Made by a program: the position numbers and the translations under genes. From Chromera velia (taxonomy: Eukaryota > Sar > Chromeraceae): a stretch of DNA of 64,000 bases. The DNA lies in NCBI GenBank assembly GCA_018398765.1, contig JAHBMJ010001638.1, forward strand, positions 1-64,000. The letters are read 5' to 3'. Of the stretch, positions 12,599 through 24,462 are shown in pieces (position 1 is the stretch's first letter; every line of letters starts with the position of its first letter). Below the pieces are notes generated by a model. The model was not told where the DNA came from. It did not search any database and was given only the letters and a program-made list of their open reading frames with translations.

Positions 12599-15574
12599 AT
12601 CTCCATGTTCCGTGTACGTGTCAATCTCCCACCAGCCTCTCTGTGAGTCTGTTGGCGTGTGCATGTATGTACATTTGCATATTTGTGCGCGCGCGTGTGT
12701 GGATGTGTGTGCGTGCGCTTGCGTGTCCGTGTCTGTGTCCATAAATATCTCCCAGAGACAGAATCACCGAGAGAGTTGGTCCCGCAACAGATGAGTGGAC
12801 GCATTTGAAGCACCCCTCGTCAGCCCTCCCCGAAATCGTCCCTCCCTCCGTCCCTAGCTTCTTTCTTTCTGCGGGTTGGTGGGAGTCTCCTCAGTCAGCT
12901 CTCCTTCCTCCATTTATATGTGTTGACTTGCATCGGAGAATCTATCTCGGGCCTGTGGATGCGCGTCTGTCTGTCCGTGCGGAGGGTGTTTGACACACAA
13001 AAAGAAAGATAGCTTTTCTAGCTATTCTTGATCATTCATTCTACTTCTCCTTGATTGACTCATTTGTGCCTATGTTCAGGGCAAGCTCGTTGCCACTGCT
13101 CCGTTCGACCACGTGACTGTCGAACAGGTCCGGGACGTGATCGCTACTCAGTTCACCGGAGAGATTCTGCAGAGGCCCCCGGCCTACTCGGGTGAGTGAC
13201 TCAATCGGTTGACGCACGCAATTGATGCGTTCTTGCATGCGTCAATTGAGAGGCCCCCGGCCTTCTCGGGTGAGTGACTCAATCGGTTGACGCACGCAAT
13301 TGATGCGTTCTTGCATGCGTCAATTGAGAGGCCCCCGGCCTTCTCGGGTGAGTGAGAGAGTGGCGCGATTGGGTTCGATTTACACTCCCTGGTTCAAGGG
13401 TACGCTAATGCTGTGATGACAGTCGGTCGATGGGCTCTTCTTTTATTCATGCCAGCTGGTGATTCTGGAGAGAGGATCCGGAGAAGTGTCGTGCCCGCCA
13501 TGGGGGGACATCAGTTTTTGTTGTGTGAGTCCGCCTCTTCCCGTGCCGCCTCTCTGTGTAGAGCTTTGGAAGGAAGGAAGGAAGGAAGGAAGGAAGGGAT
13601 CCCACTTCACTTCCTGGCTGCGTAGAGATGGCCTGTGTTTGAAAGTCCGAGCGAGAAGTCCGAAAAAGGAGGGTGGAAAGGATTGAGAGAGAGAGAGAGA
13701 GAGAGAGAGAGGGTCACCAGACAATTTTGGGTACCGCAGGCGCAGTGAAGAAGAATGCGGAAAACGGGAAGAGCAAGGAGACGTCAGACAGGTATCACCA
13801 GAATGATTTGCACAGATCTCGGCATCGGGCACACAGACTCTTTGTTCACCGCAAGCGTTTCCGTGTCACTCTATGTGTCCAGCTTTTGCTGTCTTGTAGA
13901 GATCCTCTTCTGCTTCCGACTGGCATCCATTCATGACGGTCACCTGATTCTCTCCTTGTCTTTTCCATCTGCAACTTTCCTTTCTCTGCATCTCACGTCT
14001 TCATTCCACTCGCATCGTAGCCAAGAAGATTGGCGGAACCCCGTCTTACCTCCTCGCACGGACCGGGAAGGTGACAGACGAAGATTTGGCCCCCCTCCCG
14101 AAGACCATCTACCGGCTCGAGATTCTCTACTTTGAGGTCGGTCAGTTGGTGGATGGGTGTATGGGGGCTTTGTTGAGACGGAGAAAGAAAACAACAGGAT
14201 GGGTGGCACGATGATCTGAGAAGGGAAAGCCAGTGTTTGTCCAGGACGACGTGAATGCTTGCTCTTCTCTTCTTTTGTTGTTCCATTCGTGCAGCCGCCG
14301 TTTTTGGCTCTGGAGGTCGAGTGCAGTTCGGGGTTCTACGTGAGGTCTTTGGGGTATGACCTTGCGAAGGCCCTCGGCACTGTGGGGCATCTGAAGGAAT
14401 TGGTCAGTAAGAGAGAGAGTGAGTGAAGAAGTTGGGGAGGGAGTGAAATGGGCGAATGACTGTTTTTTCCCCTCCATAGTTAATTCCTTCATCCTGTATG
14501 CCAAACCTCAAACCGCACAGAAACTGTTTTTTCCCCTCCATAGTTAAATCCTTCATCCTGTATGCCAAACATCAAACCGCACAGAAACTGTTTTTTTCCC
14601 TCCATAGTTAATTCCTTCATCCTGTATGCCAAACATCAAACCGCACAGAAACTGTTTTTTTCCCTCCATAGTTAAATCCTTCATCCTGTATGCCAATCAT
14701 CAAACCGCACAGAAACTGTTTTTTTCCCTCCATAGTTAAATGCTTCATCTTGTATGCCAATCATCAAACCGCACAGAAAGACAAAGCGGGCATGAGGACG
14801 GTCAAGAAGTGAGAAGTAACGGCTGTCATCAGCTAGGGGCTCTTGATTTAATCAATCCACCATGCATTCAATCCGTCAATCCACCATGCATTCAATCCGT
14901 CAATCCACCATGCATTCAATCCGTCAATCCATCAATGCATTCAATCCGTCAATCCACCCTGCATTCAATCCGTCAATCCACCATGCATTCAATCCGTCAA
15001 TCCACCATGCATTCAATCCGTCAATCCATCAATGCATCCCCGAGACAATCGGGCCTGTTGTCCGATCGAGCCTCAGATGTCCCTCCCCCATGTACAAAGT
15101 CATCTAACAGGCCGCGTGACTGACCGAGCTGACCGAGTAAGTGGTCGGATGGATGAAAGGACAAGTTCACGAGAGGATCTGCAATATGAATTTATCGATT
15201 CGAAAACTGCTTGCAGGTTCGGACCGCGACCGGGCCCTTCACGGTCGAGAATGCGTTAACCTGCGACAAGTGGTCATTTGTGAACATCATCAACCATCTT
15301 GTGCCTGCTGAAGGGTGAGTGAGTGAGTGAGTGCCGTCTTCTGCTGAGACTTCAATCGGCAGAGAGACTCTAGAGAATCAATTTGTTCGTCGTAAATGGA
15401 CATTGGGCAGCATGGCAAGAAATAATGGGAAGGGGAAGAGAATCGCTTCACTGAGAGTGGCCATGCAGGATGTATTCTCTCTCTCTTTGTGCCTCTCTTT
15501 TTACACATAGGTGATGGTCATGCTCGTTCTTTAGTCAGAAAGTCCTGCCGACCCTCTCTCTCTCTCTCCCTCTC

Positions 15575-15623
<49 letters not shown>

Positions 15624-16126
15624 AACAAGCTTTTTCGACTGCGACTGCACTGTTTCAATTCAGGTACGTGCAAATCCGAGAGGGACCGGATCTCCCTTTC
15701 TCAAAAACTGAGATCAACTTGAGGAAGGAGAGAGAAAGGTCACGGGGTGGATTTAGAGACAGGGACAGGGACAGAAGGGGGGGGGCGCCTGGAGATTTTA
15801 GGGGAAGGGAAAGGAGTCAAGGAGGGGGAAGACCGTGGCAAGGAAGGGGCCCAGGGGGGGGGCGGCGGACCCCGGCATGGCCCCCCCGTAGAGAGTCCTT
15901 CCGTGGAGATTTTGATTCATTTGACGAACGAGAATCGGGCTGGCAGGGCCAAGACCGCGGGGAGTACAGTCGAGGGGGTTATGATCTTTCTGGCGATTCC
16001 TTCCAGAGGGACGACAGAGATTGGTATGACTCCCCACCCCCACCCCGCCCTCCACCCCGGCACGGCAGCTCTTTCGATCCGGACGACAGGTGGCCCGACA
16101 GACCACCCCCACGTTACGGAAATTAG
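5757..16126 (+). CDS. truB: Plastid-type TruB-family tRNA pseudouridine synthase with long N-terminal extension
   Basis: TruB enzymes isomerise U55 of tRNA to pseudouridine. Exons: 5757-5825, 5989-6840, 7552-8814, 9298-9429, 11248-11306, 11809-11868, 12492-12553, 13080-13191, 14021-14136, 14295-14402, 15217-15314, 15664-16126. Phases agree except between 9429 and 11248, where a short exon of length 3n+2 must be missing. Conserved blocks: LAVNKPKGPSSNQ, KAGHGGTLDPFASG with the catalytic Asp of TLDP, GLLILGFGRPATRYMG, FTGEILQRPPAYSAKK and CSSGFYVRSLGYDLAKALG. Exon 1 encodes a basic start and a hydrophobic Phe/Cys/Leu core like a signal peptide; exon 2 opens Arg/Ser-rich like a transit peptide, so plastid targeting is inferred. 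About 700 unrecognised residues, some acidic and Gly-rich, precede the catalytic domain. The last exon is an RGG/RD-rich tail suited to RNA binding. No PUA domain was seen, unlike Cbf5. Confidence 0.9.
6925..7030. repeat. (CA)n / (CGCA)n microsatellite in TruB intron 2
   Basis: CA dinucleotides, then CGCA tetranucleotides, then CATG-containing variants. The rest of this 711 bp intron is strongly pyrimidine-rich up to the next exon. Confidence 0.95.
9430..10280 (+). repeat. (GTCT)n compound satellite starting at a splice donor
   Basis: Two long tracts of GTCT units with TTTG and CAGT variants (about 9430-9640 and 9882-10133) are separated by a unique stretch of about 120 bp that recurs about 365 bp later (about 9768-9890 and 10133-10255). 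The whole forms a higher-order tandem repeat. The first unit is itself the donor GTCTGT of TruB exon 4. Confidence 0.9.
13171..13355 (+). repeat. 78 bp tandem repeat carrying a splice donor
   Basis: Starts at 13171, 13249 and 13327 share AGAGGCCCCCGGCCT, then A or T, then CTCGGGTGAGTGA, with exact 78 bp spacing. The first copy is the true 3' end of the TruB exon (codons for PPAYS). The later copies repeat the exon end and donor inside the intron. Each complete unit also carries the inverted arms TTGACGCA / TGCGTCAA, so it can fold into a hairpin. Confidence 0.95.
14458..14779 (+). repeat. 64 bp minisatellite, five copies
   Basis: Repeat units begin at about 14461, 14525, 14589, 14653 and 14717 (spacing 64 bp), within the TruB intron between 14402 and 15217. 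Each contains TGTTTTTT, a pyrimidine run, CCATAG and ATCAAACCGCACAGAAA. The CCATAG resembles a 3' splice site but is not used in the proposed model. Confidence 0.95.
14852..15036 (+). repeat. 24 bp minisatellite, about 7.5 copies
   Basis: Unit CATGCATTCAATCCGTCAAT plus CCAC, at 24 bp spacing from 14861. Two copies have CCATCAATG instead of CCACCATG. It lies in the same TruB intron as the 64 bp repeat. Confidence 0.95.
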
Positions 16127-17559
16127 AGTTTGGCCACACGGATGGAATTGGACTGAAAGTTCCAATCGGGCTGGGGGGCAGATCGAGATGCGTGGCTAGA
16201 CGGCCTAGACCTAGACTGATTGAGTTAAATTCCATTTCAAGGCCCTACTCGATTCTGCGCTTGTGCACACGTATCTGTTGTACATACGACTCGGTACCAC
16301 ACGTAACCGAAGCTACGAACCGTCAAATGTAGTCAAATGCGGCGTGTTAGCGCATGCTGCATGCACGCATATTGTCATGATGTTGACCCAAAGCGCCCCG
16401 CTTGCAGAAAAACTTTAAAGCTTTGCAGTATCTTTCCAAAGACCTCATTTCGAATGAGTGACGAAATAAATTGTCATATATACTACTGGTAGATCGTTGT
16501 ACGTATTAATGTTGTCTGCTATTAAAAAAAGTCCACAGATATATTTCATTCTAGATTTCATTATGTAACGATAATTTAAAAATTGAATAACAATATAATA
16601 ACTTCAAGACTAAGTTGAAGTCAATTCAATTCAATGTATAGAATTCAATAATGGCTATATATGGCTATATGGCTACTTACGTGACTGAGTTGCTAGCTGA
16701 GTTATGGAGGATTTAGCTAGGGATTTAGGGATTTTTTATATTAATCTCGCCGATCATCTCAGAGTTATGACTAGAGTTATGGAGATATAAGCCTATATTA
16801 TGATAAAGGAGCCTAAAATAACCTAAAACCTAGGCTCTGCACTCTATAAATACAAATTTATTTTTAAAAAAGAAAAAAAAGAAAGTTTCCAATCTTTTAT
16901 TTTTTTTTATTTGTCAACTGAAAAGTATATAGTTTTGAATGCAACACCCGGGGCCCCGTGCAACACTCTTGCAACACTTGAACAACAGTTGTTTGCCTAT
17001 TAAATGCCATGATAAATAAAAAAAAATCCATAAAAAAAAACTTTTTCTCATCTTTTATTTTTTTTTTAATGTAGTGTAGAGCTTAGCCTGAAACACTCAT
17101 TCTAGCACTCATTTTCAAACGTCTTTTCAATGGGTACACCTTCTTAATCATACTATATTAACTTTGAAAAACATTTTTAGAAGCTTCCAACTTTGAGTCA
17201 ATGTACTATTTTACATTGAATTAAATTGCTCAAATCATAAACTGAGGGCATATTGCCGCCATCTAGGCCATGCGCTCTAAAGTTAAAAAGAAAGAAAGAA
17301 AGAAAGAAAGTTTGTCCAAGTTTTTTTTGTTTAAAGCTTTACTAGGAAAGCAAGCCAAATCAGGTCCCCTTTCTCATTCAAAAAGAAAGACTAGGTTGTT
17401 TACTAAACTTTTTATAAGCCTAGAACGTTTTAGATCCTAAATACAATATGAAATAATACAACGAGCAATTTTGTTCCCTAAAATATCAAGCACAGTCTCA
17501 TTTTTTTTTTTCTTTTTTTCTGGTTATCCAACACAGTCTTATCTACAACTTTCACAGTG
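16127..17559. other. AT-rich intergenic block, no gene seen
   Basis: Base composition drops abruptly to AT-rich a few hundred bases after the TruB stop. The stretch has A/T homopolymers, (AAAG)n near 17288-17310 and short CTAG-rich words, and no open frame worth reporting. Confidence 0.7.
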
Positions 17560-18435
17560 TCACGCTGCTGTCGATGTCTTTGCGCTAGTTAGAGAGCAGA
17601 GTCGTCTTTTTTTTCTACTCTTTCGTGAACACACGCGCTTAAAAAGTGTCAAATCGTGTCGAATGTCCAACGCCGGTCCGTTCTGAATGCAGGAATCATA
17701 TACAACTTTCGTAGTACGACGTTTTTTCGATTTTTCCCCTTCATCTCCTTCAAAAATGCTGTCATCTGCTTTTCCTATTATGTTCCGCACCTCAGTTTCA
17801 TCCTCTCCTTCCGCCTCTCTTTCATCTTCTTCACCCTCTTCTTCATTTTCCTCTTCCCTGTCTGCATTCATGCTCCCTCCTTCCCCTTCGTCTTTGGCAC
17901 ACAACTGGGAGGCAATCTCTTTTTCTAGCTACTCAAAGTTAGGTTCTTTCAACTCAAGCAACTCATTCCAATCAACATGCGTCATAAGCAACAACGCCTG
18001 ATCAGATTCTCTCACAGTCCTACCCCCTGTCACTGGGAAATAAAACTCGGGATCAACCTTGTGCAGAGCTTTTACAGCCATCACGACCCCCTCTCAATAC
18101 TCCCCTAACAACTCCTTCTTCATCTCTGTCACCTGAATGGGCTGAGAGGACCAGTGGGGTACGTCTTGCTTGGACTTCAACAGATTGGTCTTCTGAATTC
18201 GGGGGTCGTCCAACAACTGACGATCGAGAAAAACCTTCTACACCCGCTGCTGGAATCCTTCTTCATTCACACCCAGACAAATAGAAAAACAACTGTTATA
18301 AAGGCGACAAACCCGAAACAAGAATTCGAGCATCTGACTTGCAACAAGCCAAAAAGCCACCGCAAAGCCCTCAGCAGATGCACGGAGGCAGAGTGTAAGC
18401 ATGGCAGCAGAGTTGAAAACTGCCCCCAACTCCAC
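17560..18435 (-). pseudogene. Decayed acidic ORF, possibly mobile-element derived
   Basis: One minus-strand frame stays protein-like over nearly 300 codons but is interrupted a few times. Readable parts include a segment around 18230-18130 with QKTNLLKSKQDVPHW, a middle part with HVDWNELLELKEPN and an acidic C-terminal part (runs of Glu/Asp, then KKRRTTK). It lies head-to-head with the acidic ORF at 18642. I recognise no family. A host pseudogene or an unknown transposon protein are both possible. Confidence 0.4.
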
Positions 18436-18641
18436 GCCTTGCGTAACAAATCGAGGGCGCCTCCTCTGCTTGCTGCCCTTTACTGCCCGCTCTCTGCCCG
18501 CTCCTGCTCACTGACCGCTGCTTCTATCACCTTATGTATCTCTGCCCCCACTTCCGTTTTGTTGTTTCTTTTCTCAAAACTTGGTCTCGTTTTTTGCTCT
18601 ATACTTCATACTGAGTCCTATATGTTTTTGCCGTTATCTTT

Positions 18642-19325
18642 GTGAATTGTAGCACCGGAGGAGGCCGTGCCCAGAAGAGAAGGAGACTCGAGGAAGAGGC
18701 CACCGAGGAAGAGGACAAGGACGCCGGTGAGGGTGACGACGAGCCAGAGAACCCCGAGATCGACGAGAACGCCGGTGAGGGTGATGACAAGCCAGAGCCC
18801 GAGATCGACGAGAACGCTCTTGAGGGTGACGACGAGCCAGAGCCCGAGTCTCAGATCGATGAGAACGCTGGTGAGGGTGATGATGAGGAAGAGAACCCCG
18901 AGTCTTAGACTGACGACAACGCCCGTGAGGGTGACGACGAGCACAAGAACCCCGACAACGTCGATGAGATCATTCATGACTCGAGTGACGAAGAGTCAGA
19001 ATTGTCTGACGTAGATCCTTCTGTCATCGACTTTGCCAACGTGAAGATCTTCCAGAGAGAGGTGCACGTGAATGGAATCTACAAGATTAAGTTTATCAGA
19101 GGGGCGTACAGGGAGGTGATCTTCCATATCAAGATTGCGTCGGTGGGGCAGATGAAGAACCCCAAGGTCGCTTTCAAGACTTACCTTTCCGCCGAGGGGG
19201 GTTATCTTTCGCTTCCCCCTGCAGAACTGACTGCACATCTTTGCACAGCGCGTGAGAAGGAGGCAAAGAGAATCAGACAAGAAATCATCGGTCGTCATCG
19301 GTGTGACCGACAGTTTCCCAATTAA
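18642..19325 (+). pseudogene. Decayed acidic-repeat ORF, unknown function
   Basis: The N-terminal part has a basic KRRR stretch, then imperfect acidic repeats around ENAGEGDDEPEPEIDEN. The C-terminal part is non-repetitive and protein-like (VHVNGIYKIKFIRGAYREVI, then KNPKVAFKTYLSAEGGYLS) and ends at 19325. The frame is interrupted between the two parts. Together with the opposite-strand ORF at 17560-18435 it forms a divergent pair in an AT-rich, repeat-bearing block, which suggests a shared element. No known family was identified. Confidence 0.4.
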
Positions 19326-19520
19326 GGATATGATCAGAGACTACATCTGGAGGCGGGATAAGTGAGAGTTCTTGATGTTGTCGGCTCTGTAAGAGTTCTC
19401 CTCCCCTCTTTTTTTCTCTTTTGCGCTCTTTTATGTGCTGCCTCGATACCTCATATGAATGAGAGGAGAGGGGGGGGAAAGAATAAAGAACATCTCCCTC
19501 CCTTTTTTCTCTGCTGTGTG

Positions 19521-19988
19521 CAGTGCTAGGGATACAATTATTGTAATTGCAATTATTAGAATGAATTGCAAACAATTATTGTTTGCCAAGAGCGGACGAG
19601 AGGCAATTAGTTGCAATTAATTGCGATTTTTGTTCATGCGTTGTTTATGTGTTGCTATATGTTGTTCATATGTTGTCATGTGTTGTTTAGGCGTGTTTAG
19701 GTACTGTTTGATGAATTTTACAACAGTTTACACAGTTTAAAACATGAAATACTAAGTTGCAAGTTGTAAACGTTTGTTTTAGATGATTTATAATCATTTC
19801 ATTTCATAAATGCTTACATTTGAGTTGGTATTTCATTGTACACTGTCATCTAATACCCCAATTCGCTTAATAACTACATATTTGAGTCTGATTGCAATTA
19901 TTGGCAATTAATTGCAATGATTGCAATTATTGTTTGGCCGGACTTCCTTGAAGCAATGGGCACTGCAATTTAATTGCTCCTAGCACTG
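19521..19988. mobile_element. hAT-type MITE, 468 bp
   Basis: Ends are perfect 10 bp inverted repeats, CAGTGCTAGG and CCTAGCACTG, followed by CAATTA-rich subterminal sequence on both sides. It is flanked by an 8 bp target duplication with one mismatch, GCTGTGTG at 19513-19520 and GCTGTGTA at 19989-19996. An 8 bp duplication and CAG-type ends are typical of hAT superfamily elements. There is no ORF, so it is non-autonomous. Internal sequence is AT-rich with repeated GCAATTA words. Confidence 0.85.
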
Positions 19989-22900
19989 GCTGTGTACGTC
20001 GCTGCCTTGCAGTGCCTTACATCTTCTGTGTCTCTCAGACTGTGTCGATGAGGGTGCAAGAAAGAAGGGGGGCAAATGAGAGAAAAGGGGGGCGGAAAGA
20101 ATAAAGAGCACTAAAAAGAACATAATCTTCTCCCTCCCATTTTTCTTTGCTGTGTGCGTCGCTGCCTCGCGCTGCCTGCATGACCTCTTCTCTGCTGTAT
20201 ACGTATCAGCACTTAAAGATTCTTTAGTGTCTCTCTGGTCCTGTGTCGGGCCAGTATATATCTTACCTAGGCATAGATCTTATCCGTCTGTTATGCGGTC
20301 ATTCTACTACCAGCATAATGATGGCCTTGCCTCCCCCTTGGACTGAGCCATCGATCCTAATTTATGCCTTTCATGACAAACAAAAATTAATACCTTTTAT
20401 TCTCCATATGTTTGTGTGGTCAACTCTATCTATCTGTAGATGGGCGTAGTAGTCTTCTTTCCCCTTCCTGGCTTCTTCTTCAGTAATGCCCATATCCAAA
20501 TAAAAAATTGTTTTTCCTCAACAATGATAAAACCCTCAATCATCATGTTTCTCCTCAACATTCTTTTGTTAAACTTTTTTCTTCACAACAATTCTCTCTC
20601 TCTCACAGTGTCACGCTTGACGGCTTTCGACTTCTTATTTATGTTTCTTCAATCTAATATCATAAAGTTCTTCTTCTCTTTTTTGTTTTTTACACGCCTC
20701 ATCCATAAAAATAGTCTTTTTCCTTCCTTTATTTCCCCTGCCAGCGCCCTGATGGCTCTCTCTCTTCCTTTACTCTTTCTTCTCTGTAAGGCCCACATAG
20801 ATGAAAAACTCCCTCCCAAGCAGCATCGTGCCAATTAATTAGTGACGTTTGGTTACTCACAAAACTGGCTTCAAGATTGTTAAACAATTCAAGTTATGGT
20901 CAAAAATGATGAAAAATAATGTGTCACACTCACTTTGCCCCCAAACCTTCCGTAACCAGGTAACCCGTAACCTTTTTTGACCCCCCTCAAAAATGAAGTA
21001 ACCTCCCTTAAAAAGCATTCAAATGTGTTCTAAACATCATTTTATATGTTTTTAAAAGTTGAAAATTTGGTCGGTTACTGAGGTCAAAATGCTCGTAACC
21101 GGGTAACCTGTAACCTCTTTGTGTAGCAAAGATAAAAAGGGGGTAACCCAAAGTAACTACATAGCTTATACTTCAAAAACATCAGATTTTGACGTAACTT
21201 GACCAGGCAGAGCTCCAGGTTGCTGGACTGGCTCGCAAAAATCTGTTTTTGTTCATATTTTATGTCATTCTGGGCTCAAAATCTACCATAACCTTCCAAA
21301 GTGCCCCCCCTTAGCTTTGTGATGCCAATCTTCTTGCAATCAATGCTTTGCAGCTCCGTTTTGCACACTGGTCTGGCCGCCTGTCTGCTCGCAGTCTTCG
21401 TTTGCCCTCCCTATATATTTTTGGCCTGCTTCCTGCAAAAGCCCTGCTTTGTTCTAGAGTAGCTGACTGGTGGTGCTCGCTCTCGCAAACTATGCACACC
21501 GTTTCCGCTGCAATGCTGCGTGCCTGGAAGGGAAACACTTGTCCAGAGTTTTCGAGAGCCTCCTTGTGGCTGCTTTGTTGGGCTGGTCTGGATTTTGTTT
21601 GTTTGTTGGGGGTGGGAGTGCCGTAACACCCTGGTATCAGCGGGCAGCAGCGACGGAGAGTTCAAGGCACCGGCTGTCTCTTCTTTAATGGCAGAGCTAG
21701 ACATGCAGTCACGGAAAAGGTCTGCACACGGCGGGCGGGGGCTATCGCTTCTTCACATTTCCCTCCTCTTGCCAAGCTCACCCCGGACCCCTTCAACAAG
21801 CTTTTCCCTCCTCTTATCGCATGTTTGTGTTTCTTATTTACAACAAATCCACCTCTGATCTTTACTCCTTTTCCGCCCTCCCTCGATTTGCTCTCATAGT
21901 AACTGACGGCTCTCTGTTCGGTTTCTTACGTCTGCTCTCATTTAACCCTCAAGGCGAAAACAGTGCTCTGTCTGTTGAATGTAGCGACTACAAACTCTGT
22001 GTATATGATTCTTGTATTCGGTGTGTTGATAACTTTATGCATAGACTTTTTTCATGTGCCAAGTGGCTGGTTGAAAGAGAATTCTTGCACTGCCTGGCTG
22101 AGCTGGAATCTATTAATTCAAATGATTGTAACTGTCCACTCTCCGGTGCAAGTACATCTGAACTCTTCATCTGTAATGTCATTCGATCGCTTCTACGTTC
22201 GCATCCGGTCTGTCTTTTTGATGTCTGTCTCCCTATTCTAGAAAGTGATTAACTGATCAACTCCACCGGCGACTTAACAAACAACAACCATGCATGTATG
22301 TGCCGCCTGGGAGCTTAGCGCTCCAACTGGGGTTAGGCATCCTCTAACGAACTAACTAATTAACTAACTAACTGAATTCCATTCTTAGCGCTGCGCATCT
22401 ATCTACATGTTGAAGACAGTGACTTCTTTTATGTTAATTGCATTGAATGAACTATTTATAATGGCTGCATATGCTAGCAACCTAGCATCAAACCTTTCAT
22501 TTGAATGTGATTTTCATTTATAAAGTTACTAAAGATCTAAAGAAAGAAAGAAAAAAAAAAAGAAAGAAAGAAAGAAAGAAAGAAAGAAAAAATTTTAACG
22601 AAAGAAAGAAAAAAAGAAAGAAAGAAAGCTGGCCTAAGTTTTCTTTTTTTAAAGCTTTACAGTGTATGGCCTAGGCCGCAATAAGGTATTATTATAACAA
22701 CTTGATCTATACTATACTAAATAGTGACTGTCATGTTAAGCCATGTAGCTAGTTCACCATTAGTCTTTTGTTATAGCTAGGTCTAGAGCTAGGTAGCACT
22801 TAGCTAGGTTCCTATAGCTAGGTTCGCATGCTGGGGGGGTTGGGTCGAAAGTTGACCCCCAAGGCATGGCGCAGCCGGCGCTTAATGCTTCAATAAAAGT

Positions 22901-24462
22901 TCATTTTGAAGATTGGTAAGAAGACAAAAACTGAAACTTTAACTAGAACCTTAACACGTTATACTTAAAATTGTAGAAACAATAATAATTTAAGTAAATT
23001 TAATGTTATTGCAATTAAATCCCGTGAAGTCCATAGCGTGAAACACATTTTAATTCTTATATTTATAACTATAGCTAGGTCAATCAATCATCTAACATGT
23101 GAGTTTTACCGTCTAGTCCTTATTTTTATCATCTCTTAAAAATTGTGGTCAAATATCGTCTCGGGTGGAGCTATGACTAGTATCAGCAGCTTAATTATAC
23201 ATTGATTCATTTATTCATTGATTGATCAATTAAAGATAATGAACAAGGTATTTTATAGGCAAATGCTGCCTAGAATGCTGCTTTACTTTATGAACGGCAT
23301 CAATCATCACTTCTTTGTTGATGAACTTAAATGAGAACACTCTTTACTGACGGTTTTCTTTTGAATGTCTGCTCCTCCATGCATACGTACATCTAAACGT
23401 ACATGTGTGTCGATAGGCAGATCCTGCCCTGCCCTGCCCTGCTTGTGAGTTACCTTTGCCGACCTCCTTCTGTTTTCTGCACATGCGCAGACGTGCGCAT
23501 AGACTGGATGACGCTCCTTAATTGCAATGAAGACGGCTTTCGATCATGTACATTGAACTTGAAGACTCAGGTACGTGAATACATGCGTGTATGTTGCCGT
23601 CATGGTAGCAGTAGACGCAAATCATGGTAGCAATACGGACAACTGGATGAAAAGGGCCGTTGAATCAATAAATGGGAAAGGATGCAAGAAGGCTTGCGTG
23701 TAGAGTTGTGCGCCACTTCAGTTTACAGGTCCGAAAGAAACTGCTTTCAGCAAGTCTGGTTTTGAATTAAGAGGCAGAAGGAGGAATCAATTCATGCATG
23801 CACAGAGAGAGAGACCCATACAGACACAGCTGGATCGACAAAGATGGGAAGGATCGAGAAGATGGCTGGATGCTTCATTTCAATTCGACGCTGATGAGGT
23901 GACGGGGTCCCTTCCTGGCTGGAGGCCTGGCTTTCTCCCTCCGCAATTGTGTCTTTTCATGTTGTATGATGGATGGATGGACTGTGCAGAAGACAGCTCG
24001 AGCTGAATCGTTGTTTGGAGGCTCGCAGGTCCCTAACGTGCGTGTATGTAGGCAGGCTCAGCAGACAGACATGTGAGGGATGGAACGGAGATTCTCTTGA
24101 TCCACAGCCCTCCCTCTACTGCCACGATGAAAATGCCCTTTCTCGTTTATTGCCTTTCTTCTTCCGTCCTTCCTTCTTCCTTCCTTCCTTCCTTCCTTCT
24201 TCCTTCTTTGTTCCTTTCTCCTTCCTTCTTCCTTCTTTGTTTCTTTCTGATCCTTCACAACGTCATGTCATCTTCCGCCCTACACACAGACACACAATGT
24301 AATTAATACTCTCGATGTCCCTTGTTCCCTCCCCTCACTTCCTCTCCCTTCCACTTTACATCGTTCTATCAAACAAACATCCTGAAGTCTCTAGTTGTCG
24401 CAGTCTACCGTACTTTTCCCTCCACCAGACCCCTCCCTCTCCGCATGCCTCTCTCAATCGCC
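19989..24462. other. AT-rich region without a firm gene
   Basis: At 20085-20190 lies a diverged copy of the MITE's flanks without the element. Between 20930 and 21180 GGTAAC/GTTACC words recur many times. Open frames at 21348-21626 and 21821-22252 (+) are long for this composition but resemble nothing I know. An exon-like piece at about 23490-23569 (CGCAG acceptor, GTACGTG donor) stands alone. From 22640 to 23400 there is only AT-rich sequence with CTAG words. Confidence 0.5.
22540..22630 (+). repeat. (AAAG)n microsatellite
   Basis: AAAG/GAAA units with short A-runs, interrupted once near 22590. Confidence 0.95.

Noticed and set aside
14458-15040. CRISPR-like regular repeats
   Set aside because: Units are directly tandem without unique spacers and lie in a eukaryotic intron; they are minisatellites.
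20930-21180. MITE suggested by repeated GGTAAC/GTTACC words
   Set aside because: No matching terminal inverted repeats or target duplication could be placed.
21821-22252. RNase H-like TDGS motif in an open frame
   Set aside because: Only one short motif fits; the other acidic residues and spacing of RNase H are not evident.
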